Source: Mycolicibacterium sphagni (GTDB taxonomy: Bacteria; Actinomycetota; Actinomycetes; Mycobacteriales; Mycobacteriaceae). Taken from it: a stretch of 64,000 nucleotides of DNA. The notes beneath the pieces are model-generated. The model was not told where the DNA came from, did no database searches, and saw only the letters and a list, made by a program, of their open reading frames with translations. The stretch lies in NCBI RefSeq assembly GCF_013337765.1, contig NZ_VBSB01000035.1, positions 124,001 through 188,000 on the forward strand, written 5' to 3'. Shown here one piece after another: positions 1 to 7,551 of this stretch (the stretch's first letter is position 1; each line of letters opens with the position of its first letter). Both the position numbers and the translations under genes were made by a program.

Positions 1-1
1 C

Positions 2-1993
2 GCCTGGGAGTCCGTCAAGCGGCACTTCCGGGAAATGGGGGTCGACACCCAGAGCGAGGACTTCACCGTCGCCGGCGTCGGCGACATGAGTGGCGACGTC
101 TTCGGCAACGGCATGCTGCTGTCGCACCACATCCGGCTGATCGCGGCCTTCGACCACCGGCACATCTTCATCGACCCCAACCCGGTTGCGGAGCGGTCCT
201 GGGCGGAACGCCGCCGGTTGTTCGACCTGCCGCGCTCGAGCTGGGAGGACTACGACCCCGCGCTGATCAGCGAGGGCGGCGGCGTGTTCAGTCGCCAGCA
301 GAAGGCGATCCCGGTCAGCCCGCAGATGCGTGCGGCGCTCGGTCTGCAGGACGACGCCGACGAGATGACACCGCCCGCCCTGATGAAGGCGATCATGCAG
401 GCCCCGGTGGACCTCTGGTTCAACGGCGGCATCGGCACCTACATCAAGGCCGAGTCGGAATCCGATGCTGAAGTCGGCGACCGCGCCAATGACACCGTGC
501 GGGTGAACGGAAATCAGGTGCGGGCCAAGGTGATCGGCGAAGGCGGCAACCTCGGCGTGACATCGCTGGGCCGCATCGAGTTCGATCTATGCGGCGGGCG
601 GATCAACACCGACGCCATGGACAACTCCGCCGGTGTCGACTGCTCCGATCACGAGGTCAACATCAAGATCCTGGTCGACTCGCTGGTCACCGCGGGCAAG
701 GTCAGCGCTGGCGAGCGGACCGAGCTGCTGGCTTCGATGACCGACGAGGTCTCGGCGCTGGTGCTGACCGATAACGTCGACCAGAACGATCTGATGGGTA
801 CCAGCCGGGCCAACGCGGCCGCGCTGCTCAACGTGCATGCTCGCCAGATCGCCGAGCTCGAGGAGCGGCGTGGGCTCAACCGTGAGCTCGAGGCGTTGCC
901 GTCGAACAAGGAGATCCGCCGGCGTCAGGAAGTCGGAATCGGGCTGAGCTCACCGGAATTGGCGACCTTGATGGCGCATGTGAAGCTCGCGCTGAAGGAC
1001 GAGGTGCTGGCCAGCGACCTGCCGGATCAGGAAGTGTTCGCCGCCCGGCTGCCGCGGTACTTCCCGAGCCAGCTGCGCGACCACTTCACCACTGAGATCC
1101 GCTCCCATCAGCTGCGTCGCGAGATCATCACCACGATGCTGGTCAACAATGTCGTCGACATCGGCGGTATCTCGTTCGCCTACCGCGTCACCGAAGACAC
1201 CGGCGTGGGTTACGTCGACGCGGTGCGCACGTTCGTGGCCGCCGACGCGATCTTCGGAATCGGCCAGGTGTGGCAAGGCATCCTCGACGCGTCTCGCAAC
1301 AATGAGGTGCCGGTCAATGTTTCCGACCGGATGACGCTGGACCTGCGCCGCCTGCTGGACCGGGCGGCGCGGTGGCTGCTGAACTACCGACCGCAGCCGC
1401 TGGCGGTCGGCGCCGAAATCAACCGGTTCGCAGCGAAAGTCACCGAGCTGACGCCGCGGATGCCGGACTGGTTGCGTGGCGACGATAAGGCCATCGTCAC
1501 CAAGGAGGCCGGCGAGTTCGCCGCACACGGTGCTCGCGCGGATCTGGCGTACGCGGTGGCCAGCGGGCTGTACCAGTACAGCCTGCTGGACGTGATCGAC
1601 ATCGCCGACATCGTCGACCGCGATCCCGCGGAGGTTGCCGATACCCACTTCGCCCTGATGGACCACCTGAGCACCGACGGGCTGCTGACAGCGGTGTCGG
1701 GACTTCCGCGCGACGACCGCTGGCATTCGCTGGCCCGCTTGGCGATTCGCGACGACATCTACGGGTCGATTCGGGCGTTGTGTTTCGACGTGCTGGCAAT
1801 CGGCGAGCCGGAGGAGACGGGGGAGGAGAAGATCGCCGAGTGGGAGCACACCAATGGCTCACGGGTCGAACGGGCGCGCCGCACTCTGGCTGAGATCTAC
1901 GCCGACGACGAACGTGATCTGGCCACGTTGTCGGTGGCGGCACGCCAGATCCGCAGCATGACGAGGACGAGTGGAACAGGATCAAGTGGGTAA
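2..1993 (+). CDS. gdh: NAD-specific glutamate dehydrogenase, C-terminal part (partial at window start)
   Basis: This is the C-terminal part of the very large (about 180 kDa) NAD-dependent glutamate dehydrogenase, which interconverts glutamate and 2-oxoglutarate in the cytoplasm. The frame is open to the left edge, so the real start lies outside the window; 663 residues are visible. Visible features fit the catalytic and C-terminal regions of the family: a Rossmann-type stretch with GVGDMSGDVFGNGML, an FNGGIGTYIK segment, and a helical tail with the stretch SSPELATLMAHVKLALKDE. The identity is also supported by the next gene, a thioesterase that follows gdh in M. tuberculosis (Rv2476c/Rv2475c). 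The stop overlaps the next start by 23 bases, indicating translational coupling. Confidence 0.93.
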   Translation, partial: AWESVKRHFREMGVDTQSEDFTVAGVGDMSGDVFGNGMLLSHHIRLIAAFDHRHIFIDPNPVAERSWAERRRLFDLPRSSWEDYDPALISEGGGVFSRQQKAIPVSPQMRAALGLQDDADEMTPPALMKAIMQAPVDLWFNGGIGTYIKAESESDAEVGDRANDTVRVNGNQVRAKVIGEGGNLGVTSLGRIEFDLCGGRINTDAMDNSAGVDCSDHEVNIKILVDSLVTAGKVSAGERTELLASMTDEVSALVLTDNVDQNDLMGTSRANAAALLNVHARQIAELEERRGLNRELEALPSNKEIRRRQEVGIGLSSPELATLMAHVKLALKDEVLASDLPDQEVFAARLPRYFPSQLRDHFTTEIRSHQLRREIITTMLVNNVVDIGGISFAYRVTEDTGVGYVDAVRTFVAADAIFGIGQVWQGILDASRNNEVPVNVSDRMTLDLRRLLDRAARWLLNYRPQPLAVGAEINRFAAKVTELTPRMPDWLRGDDKAIVTKEAGEFAAHGARADLAYAVASGLYQYSLLDVIDIADIVDRDPAEVADTHFALMDHLSTDGLLTAVSGLPRDDRWHSLARLAIRDDIYGSIRALCFDVLAIGEPEETGEEKIAEWEHTNGSRVERARRTLAEIYADDERDLATLSVAARQIRSMTRTSGTGSSG

Positions 1994-2399
1994 GGGATTC
2001 ACCACCGGCGTGCATGTGCGCTGGTCGGATATCGACATGTACCAGCACATCAACCACGCCACCATGGTGACGATCTTGGAAGAGGCGCGGGTGGACTTCC
2101 TGCGCGAGCCGTTCGCCGAGGACATCGCCACCATCGGGCTGCTCATCCACGAGGTGCAGGTGCTCTACAAAGGCCAGCTGCGCCTTGCTGATTCACCGTT
2201 GCAGGTGACGATGTGGACCAAGCGGCTGCGTGCGGTCGACTTCACCCTCGGCTACGAGGTGCGCTCGCTGACCGCCGAACCCGATTCACGTCCGGCGGTG
2301 ATGGCCGAGACGCAGTTGGCCGCGGTGCACATCGAAGAGCAACGGCTGGTGCGTCTTTCGCCCAAGCACCGGGAGTACCTGCAGCGCTGGCAGCGATGA
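1971..2399 (+). CDS. Acyl-CoA thioesterase, hotdog fold (Rv2475c-like)
   Basis: A 142-residue single-hotdog protein of the 4-hydroxybenzoyl-CoA thioesterase/YbgC type, expected to hydrolyse acyl-CoA thioesters in the cytoplasm. The segment VRWSDIDMYQHINHATMV holds the family signature with the catalytic Asp (RWSDID) and the helix start (HINHA). It begins with GTG inside the end of gdh and its TGA overlaps the ATG of the next gene, so gdh, this gene and the next form one transcription unit. The substrate cannot be read from the sequence. Confidence 0.85.
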   Translation: MEQDQVGKGFTTGVHVRWSDIDMYQHINHATMVTILEEARVDFLREPFAEDIATIGLLIHEVQVLYKGQLRLADSPLQVTMWTKRLRAVDFTLGYEVRSLTAEPDSRPAVMAETQLAAVHIEEQRLVRLSPKHREYLQRWQR

Positions 2400-3043
2400 C
2401 ACGGGAGCGGGGCCTGACCATTCCCGACGCCGCCGGGCGCAACGATCTGGTGGCGTTCGTCGAGCATGCACTGCGCCTGGACGAGGCCACGGTGGTCCGG
2501 CTGCGGGCCCGCTCTGACGGTCTGGTGGCGGCCTGGGTGGCCACCGGCTTGGATGTGCTGGCGGTACGGGTCGTCGCCGGGCAGCTCAACCCGGGTGACT
2601 TGTCCTGCGGGGCAGATGCATTGGCCCGCGGACTGCGCGGCGCCGACGACTCGGGCTACATCGACCCTGGCTATCCGATGGACTCGGCGTGGCGTGGTGC
2701 GCTACCGCCCGACACCGGTTTCGCCCACGTCGACGACGTGCCCGCGGCCGTGCTCACCGATCTGGCGGGGCGCGGTGCCGGCCTGGCCAAAGAACACAGC
2801 AGCGCGCACGGGCCGCCCGCCTCGCTGCTGGACCAGGATGTGCTCCAGGTGAGTTCGGGCGACGTCGCGGTCGGCGTGCCGATGCGCTGTGTCTTCGCGC
2901 TGACCGCCATGGGATTCGTGCCCGAATCGCCGGGTGCCGAAGAGATTGTGCGGGTCCGGCTCTCGCCGACGTGGTTGCGCATCGACGCGCGGTTCGGATC
3001 GGTGTATCGACGACGCGGGGACCCCGCGCTGGTATTGCGTTAG
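2396..3043 (+). CDS. Conserved hypothetical protein (Rv2474c-like)
   Basis: A soluble 215-residue protein. The start is taken at the ATG that overlaps the upstream TGA (ATGA); the open frame extends further upstream, but only antiparallel to nothing and inside the thioesterase gene, so the shorter form is preferred. No catalytic motif is recognised. The second half contains a hydrophobic beta-rich stretch. By position it corresponds to M. tuberculosis Rv2474c, a gene of unknown function that travels with gdh. It is probably co-transcribed with gdh and the thioesterase. Confidence 0.75.
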   Translation: MTRERGLTIPDAAGRNDLVAFVEHALRLDEATVVRLRARSDGLVAAWVATGLDVLAVRVVAGQLNPGDLSCGADALARGLRGADDSGYIDPGYPMDSAWRGALPPDTGFAHVDDVPAAVLTDLAGRGAGLAKEHSSAHGPPASLLDQDVLQVSSGDVAVGVPMRCVFALTAMGFVPESPGAEEIVRVRLSPTWLRIDARFGSVYRRRGDPALVLR

Positions 3044-3051
3044 GAGCCCGC

Positions 3052-3717
3052 ATGGCTGAGACCGCGCACGGCAAGCTGCCATTCTGGAAGGGCCCGGCGG
3101 CCCGCGTCACGGTCGGTGTTGTGGTCGGGGCGGTCGTGACGGCGGTGCTGTGGAGCCATAACGGCATGCTGTCCTTGCTCGGCGGGTGGACCGCCCTCGC
3201 TCTGATCTTCACCGGCTGGACGTGGCTCGCGCTGTGGAGCTTCAACCCCGAGGACACCGAAGATCACGCTAGCCAGGAGCAACCCCGACTCGGGGTCGTG
3301 GTGGCCTTGGTGTTGGGCGGCGCGTTGGCGAGCCTGGTCGGCGTGTGGGTGCTACTCGGACGTAGTCAGGAGGCGTCCCAGGGTGTTCCGCACGATTCCG
3401 GGGCAGGCTGGATGGCGGTCGGCAGCGTTGTGCTGTCCTGGCTGACCATCCACACCTTGTACGCCATGATCTACGCCAAGCACTATTTCGATCCCGCACG
3501 GCCCGGCGGCATCGACTTCAACAACGACGGCGAAACCCCATGTTACAAGGACTTTTTCTATGTCGGTTTCGCGGTCGGGATGAGCTTTGCGATCTCCGAC
3601 ACCAACCTCAAATCGACCCGGATGCGCGCCACCGCACTGGGCCATGGACTGTTGTCGTTCGTCTTCGGCGCGGTCATCGTGGCGTCGGTGGTGAACCTGC
3701 TCGCCGCTGGGGTTTAG
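3052..3717 (+). CDS. Integral membrane protein, DUF1345 family (Rv2473-like)
   Basis: A 221-residue membrane protein with about five hydrophobic segments (roughly residues 17-35, 40-62, 82-104, 122-145 and 195-220). A conserved HTLYAMIYAKHYF stretch and a YVGFAVGMSFAISDT stretch are typical of the DUF1345 family, whose function is unknown. The ATG follows the previous stop after 8 bases, so the gene probably belongs to the gdh unit. It converges with aglA and the two stops overlap by 4 bases. Confidence 0.8.
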   Translation: MAETAHGKLPFWKGPAARVTVGVVVGAVVTAVLWSHNGMLSLLGGWTALALIFTGWTWLALWSFNPEDTEDHASQEQPRLGVVVALVLGGALASLVGVWVLLGRSQEASQGVPHDSGAGWMAVGSVVLSWLTIHTLYAMIYAKHYFDPARPGGIDFNNDGETPCYKDFFYVGFAVGMSFAISDTNLKSTRMRATALGHGLLSFVFGAVIVASVVNLLAAGV

Positions 3718-5291
3718 CCCGTCGCGATCCACGCCGCCGCATCCGGCGCCAGCTCGCCGCCGACCAACGGCGCACTGGTAGTGAGCAGTTCACCATCCGG
3801 AAGCGGCAGCGGGGTGCTGCCGGTGTTCAGCACACACAACACGCCGCCGGAGACGAAGGCCAGGGCATCGTCTCGCAGCTGCAGCCATTCGACATCGTAT
3901 TCGGTGAAGTGAAAACGCCCGCGCCGCAACTGCAGAATCGTGCGGAAGAATGCCAGCGTCGAATCCGGATCGGCCAGTTGGCGTTCGACGGTCAGCGACG
4001 CCCACTCCGAAGGCATCGGTAGCCAGGTGTCGGGGTTCGACGAGAAGCCGAACGGGGGAGTGTCGCCCGACCACGGCACCGGCACCCGGCAGCCGTCGCG
4101 GCCGCGTTCGGTGTGCCCGGAGCGCTCCCAGACGGGGTCCTGCAGCACCTCGTCGGGCAGGTCGACGTTCGGCAGGCCGAGCTCTTCGCCGTTGTACAGG
4201 AACATCGCACCCGGCAGTGCCAGCATCACCATCGCGATCGCGCGGGCGCGGGCCAGCCCCGTGACGCCGTCGCCATAGCGGGAGACTTCCCGTTCGACGT
4301 CGTGGTTGGACAACGTCCAGGTCGGGCTGGCGTCGGCGAGCGCCGCCGCCGCCAGCGCGTTCTCGATCGCTTCGTGGATGTCGGCCGCGTCGAATTCGGC
4401 TCGTACCAAACGGAAGTTGAATCCCATGTGCAGTTCGTCGGGGCGTAGGTACTTGGCGAAATCCTCGTTCTCGAACACCCAGATCTCGCCGATGGTCACC
4501 GCGTGCGGGTAGTCGTCGAGCACCGAGCGGATGCCGCGGTGGATCTCGTGCACACCGTCATGGTTGAACCGGGGATCATCGTCGTCGAGGGTGAGCATTT
4601 CGACGTCGGGGTTGGCCATGTCCGGCAGTCCGGGTGGTTTGGCCATACCGTGCGCGACATCGATGCGGAAGCCGTCCACACCGCGGTCGAGCCAGAACCG
4701 CAGCGTCTTCTCCAGGTCCTCGAACGCTTCGGGATTGTCCCAGTTGATGTCTGGCTGCTCGGCGTCGAACAGGTGCATGTACCACTGGCCGGGGGTACCG
4801 TCCGGCTCGGTGATCCGGGTCCAGGCCGGCCCGCCGAACACCGATACCCAGTTGTTGGGCGGGATTTCGCCGTCCACGCCCCGCCCATCCCGGAAGATAT
4901 AGCGTTCTCGCTCAACGCTTCCCGGGGCGGCGGCCAGCGCCGCCTGAAACCAGGCGTGCGCCGAGCTGGTGTGGTTGGGCACCAGGTCCATCGTGATCCG
5001 GATACCCCGCGCATGTGCCTCGGTGATCAGCCGCTCGAGTGCGGCCAGACCGCCGAACAGGGGATCGACATCGCGCGGGTCGGCCACGTCGTAGCCGTGA
5101 TCGGCCATCGGCGAGACCATCACCGGGTTCAGCCAGATCGCGTCGATGCCGAGCCAGCTCAGGTGGTCGAGGTGGGCGGTCACGCCGTCGAGGTCGCCGA
5201 CGCCGTCACCGTTGGAGTCGGCGAACGAGCGGGGGTAGACCTGGTAGAAAATCGCGTTCGCCCACCACGGGGCGCCAGCAGGTTGGGTCAC
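3714..5291 (-). CDS. aglA: Alpha-glucosidase, GH13 family
   Basis: A 525-residue cytoplasmic glycoside hydrolase of family 13 that should hydrolyse alpha-1,4 or alpha-1,6 glucosides (maltose, isomaltose, trehalulose type). GH13 regions are visible in order: region I (DLVPNHTSSAHAWF), region II with the nucleophile Asp (GFRIDVAHG), region III with the acid/base Glu (TIGEIWVFE) and region IV (TLSNHDVER). The start is GTG at 5291. It lies 8 bases downstream of glbO in the same direction, as Rv2471 lies next to glbO in M. tuberculosis. Confidence 0.93.
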   Translation of the reverse strand: MTQPAGAPWWANAIFYQVYPRSFADSNGDGVGDLDGVTAHLDHLSWLGIDAIWLNPVMVSPMADHGYDVADPRDVDPLFGGLAALERLITEAHARGIRITMDLVPNHTSSAHAWFQAALAAAPGSVERERYIFRDGRGVDGEIPPNNWVSVFGGPAWTRITEPDGTPGQWYMHLFDAEQPDINWDNPEAFEDLEKTLRFWLDRGVDGFRIDVAHGMAKPPGLPDMANPDVEMLTLDDDDPRFNHDGVHEIHRGIRSVLDDYPHAVTIGEIWVFENEDFAKYLRPDELHMGFNFRLVRAEFDAADIHEAIENALAAAALADASPTWTLSNHDVEREVSRYGDGVTGLARARAIAMVMLALPGAMFLYNGEELGLPNVDLPDEVLQDPVWERSGHTERGRDGCRVPVPWSGDTPPFGFSSNPDTWLPMPSEWASLTVERQLADPDSTLAFFRTILQLRRGRFHFTEYDVEWLQLRDDALAFVSGGVLCVLNTGSTPLPLPDGELLTTSAPLVGGELAPDAAAWIATG

Positions 5292-5299
5292 AGGCGTCC

Positions 5300-5710
5300 T
5301 CAGAAGGCGGAGTTGACCATCGATTGCGCGGCCATTTCGAGATAGGCCAGGAGTTCGCGGCGATGCTCGTCGTCGAGCGTCGCCGAATCGATCGAGGCGA
5401 CGGCGGTGTGCATGCAGCGCAACCAGGCGTCCCGTTCCAGGAAGCCGATCCGGAACGGGGCGTGGCGCATCCGGAGCCGGGGGTGGCCCCGCTGCTCGCC
5501 GTAGGTCCGCGGGCCGCCCCAGTACTGCTCGAGGAACATGCGCAGCCGGTCCTCGGCGTCGTCGAGCTCGTCTGGCGGGTAGAGCGGGAGCAGCACTTCG
5601 TCCTCTCGAACCAGCTCGTAGAAGCGGGACACGATCTTGCGGAACGTCTCAGCGCCGCCTACCGCGTCGTAAAACGTCTGCCCATCCCCGTCGGCCTGAG
5701 TCTCCGTCAC
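5300..5710 (-). CDS. glbO: Truncated hemoglobin, group II (HbO)
   Basis: A 136-residue 2-on-2 hemoglobin that binds O2/NO at heme. The segments FLEQYWGGP, RGHPRLRMRHAPF and DAWLRCMHTAV (Trp G8) are hallmarks of group II truncated globins, and the mycobacterial HbO sequence is recognisable almost throughout. A longer open frame runs to 5782, but the globin begins with TFYDAVGG, so the GTG at 5710 is chosen; it gives a length close to the 128 residues of M. tuberculosis GlbO. The gene lies just upstream of aglA and divergent from the HNH gene. Confidence 0.93.
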   Translation of the reverse strand: MTETQADGDGQTFYDAVGGAETFRKIVSRFYELVREDEVLLPLYPPDELDDAEDRLRMFLEQYWGGPRTYGEQRGHPRLRMRHAPFRIGFLERDAWLRCMHTAVASIDSATLDDEHRRELLAYLEMAAQSMVNSAF

Positions 5711-5840
5711 CCCACCATTGTGTACGGCCGCCCCGGGCGCGACCCACGTCACCCGATGTTCACGGATTTGACCTGGGAACACCGAACAAATAACCGTGCG
5801 ATTGCCACGGATCCATGGTGGACTGGTCTCCGGAGGACGA

Positions 5841-6473
5841 ATGGTGCAGCGTAAACGGAACCGTGGTCACCGCGCCACGGCGGGCCCGATTGGGTCCCTA
5901 CCGAGCTCAAGCCTGCACGCCGACCCTCACATACCCAGCCCGGCCGACGGATCAGTATGGGGACGTCGCCGGGTGCTGTTACTGAATTCGACCTACGAAC
6001 CGTTGACGGCGCTCCCCATGCGCCGGGCGGTGATCATGCTCCTGTGCGGCAAGGCCGACGTGGTCCACGACGATCCCGCCGGGCCGGTGATCCATTCGGC
6101 TACCCGCGTGATCGTCGTCCCGTCCGTGATCCGGCTGCGCAGCTTCGTCCGGGTGCCCTACCGGGCGCGCATCCCAATGACCCGCGCCGCGTTGATGCAC
6201 CGCGATCGGTTCCGGTGCGCGTACTGCGGCTCCAAGGCCGACACCGTCGACCATGTGGTGCCGCGCAGCCGCGGCGGTGAGCATTCGTGGGAGAACTGCG
6301 TGGCCGCGTGCGCGGGCTGCAATCACCGCAAGGCCGACAAGCTCCTGAGCGAGCTGGGCTGGACGCTGCGGCTGGTGCCGACCCCGCCGAAGGGCCAGCA
6401 CTGGCGGTTGTTGTGCACCATCAAGGAACTCGACCCGGCCTGGGTGCGCTACCTGGGTGAGGGCGCGGCGTGA
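5841..6473 (+). CDS. HNH endonuclease family protein (Rv2469c-like)
   Basis: A 210-residue protein with a C-terminal HNH domain at about residues 115-170: RCAYCG, then DHVVPRSRGGEHSWENCVAACAGCN, which gives the two CxxC zinc pairs and the catalytic His. The N-terminal half (VLLLNSTYEPLTALPMRRA) is the segment usually fused to this HNH type in actinobacteria. The start ATG at 5841 is chosen because GGAGGA lies 7 bases before it; a GTG at 5796 is possible. Role in the cell unknown: these chromosomal HNH proteins are conserved in mycobacteria without a known restriction partner. Confidence 0.85.
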   Translation: MVQRKRNRGHRATAGPIGSLPSSSLHADPHIPSPADGSVWGRRRVLLLNSTYEPLTALPMRRAVIMLLCGKADVVHDDPAGPVIHSATRVIVVPSVIRLRSFVRVPYRARIPMTRAALMHRDRFRCAYCGSKADTVDHVVPRSRGGEHSWENCVAACAGCNHRKADKLLSELGWTLRLVPTPPKGQHWRLLCTIKELDPAWVRYLGEGAA

Positions 6474-6492
6474 GACTGCTACGGTTTGCCTC

Positions 6493-6732
6493 GTGAATGC
6501 TGCTGTCATCCACGGCCTGTTCGTGGGCATCCCCTTTGGGCTCGCGGCCGTCCTGGCCCTGCTGATCTTTCCCGGCAAGGGCAAGCGCGCCGCGACGTAC
6601 AAGTTGTCCGAGCCTTGGACGCACGCGCCGATCCTCTGGGCGGCCGTCGACGAGGTGGTTCCGGACGGTGGCCATCACGGTCACGGTGCGGCCGAGGTGA
6701 CCGTGGGAGGTGGAGCAAGTGGGAAGTGGTGA
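6493..6732 (+). CDS. Small single-span membrane protein, possible cytochrome aa3 accessory subunit
   Basis: A 79-residue protein with a GTG start, one hydrophobic span (about residues 5-27), and then a His/Gly-rich tail (HGHGAAEV) after a conserved YKLSEPWTHAPILW stretch. It overlaps the next gene by 14 bases. The neighbouring pair in M. smegmatis is, from memory, MSMEG_4693/MSMEG_4692, reported as small accessory subunits (CtaI/CtaJ) of the cytochrome bcc-aa3 supercomplex. That assignment rests on synteny and has not been checked, so the symbol is left blank. Confidence 0.7.
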   Translation: MNAAVIHGLFVGIPFGLAAVLALLIFPGKGKRAATYKLSEPWTHAPILWAAVDEVVPDGGHHGHGAAEVTVGGGASGKW

Positions 6733-7195
6733 GCACGGGACGGTAGCGACCGTCGATCCGGCCAACCTGCCGTACGGCTTTGCAGTGACCACCAGCGGAC
6801 GGGTTTCGGGCGTCACCGAGCCCGGCGAGCTGTCGGTGCATTACCCGTTCCCGGTCAGCCAGCTGGTCGAGCTCGACGATGCGCTGAAGTACGGCAGCCG
6901 GCAGTCCAAGGCCCGCTTCGCGGTCTACATCGGCGACCTGGGCAGCGACACCGCGGCCCGGGCCCGCGAGATCCTCGCCGACGTTCCCACCCCGAACAAC
7001 GCGGTGCTGCTGGCCGTGTCGCCCGATCAGAAGGCGATCGAGGTGGTCTACGGCGAGGACGTGCGTGGCCGTGGCGTGGAGTCGGCAGCCCCGCTCGGGG
7101 TGTCGGCGGCCGCGTCGGCGTTCAAGGAGGGCAACCTCATCGACGGGCTGGTCAGCGCCATCCGGGTGATGTCGGCGGCTATCTCCAGGCCGTAG
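6719..7195 (+). CDS. DUF5130 protein (Rv2468c-like), possible respiratory supercomplex accessory
   Basis: A 158-residue protein of the DUF5130 family, with a conserved core (FAVYIGDLGSDTAARAREIL, then NNAVLLAVSPDQKAIEVVYG) resembling the TPM-like alpha/beta fold. GTG at 6719 is preferred over GTG at 6710 because the GGAGG at 6706-6710 gives a proper spacing only for the former. It is coupled to the small membrane protein before it. Its last 148 bases overlap, on the opposite strand, the end of the second HNH gene. As with its partner, a role in the cytochrome supercomplex is inferred from M. smegmatis synteny only. Confidence 0.78.
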   Translation: MGSGEHGTVATVDPANLPYGFAVTTSGRVSGVTEPGELSVHYPFPVSQLVELDDALKYGSRQSKARFAVYIGDLGSDTAARAREILADVPTPNNAVLLAVSPDQKAIEVVYGEDVRGRGVESAAPLGVSAAASAFKEGNLIDGLVSAIRVMSAAISRP

Positions 7196-7539
7196 TTCTG
7201 GCTTTTGATCGCGACGTAACGCTCTAGGAAGGCGCGTTCGTCGAGGCGTTTGCGCCGCATCCAACCGGTGACTTCGTCATTGCACTTGCTGGCATTGCAG
7301 GCCGCGCAGGCCGGCACGACGTTGTCGATCGTGTACCGGCCGCCGCGGGAGATCGCCATGACGCAGTCGCGCTGCAGCGGCTTGCCCCTGACGCCGCAAT
7401 ACGCGCAGCCGTTCCAGGCTTCCTTGAGTGCCGTCCACTGCTCCTCGGTGAGGTCGTTGACGACGGCCTTGACCCGCCTCGTGCGCCTGCGCGCCGCGCG
7501 GGCTCGCCTGGTGTTTCTGGCCGCCACGGGAGTGATCAT
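7048..7539 (-). CDS. HNH endonuclease domain protein, second copy
   Basis: A 163-residue basic protein. The N-terminal 25 residues are Arg-rich (RRARAARRRTRRVK). An HNH/zinc domain covers about residues 40-100: CAYCG, a central SRGGRYTIDNVVPAC, and CAACN. The domain differs from the upstream HNH gene in having Cys-Val-Met in place of the usual first His region. The last 48 residues are read antisense to the DUF5130 gene and may have little constraint. It starts 12 bases after the pepN stop and is probably co-transcribed with pepN. Confidence 0.72.
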   Translation of the reverse strand: MITPVAARNTRRARAARRRTRRVKAVVNDLTEEQWTALKEAWNGCAYCGVRGKPLQRDCVMAISRGGRYTIDNVVPACAACNASKCNDEVTGWMRRKRLDERAFLERYVAIKSQNYGLEIAADITRMALTSPSMRLPSLNADAAADTPSGAADSTPRPRTSSP

Positions 7540-7551
7540 GGCAGCGCGACG

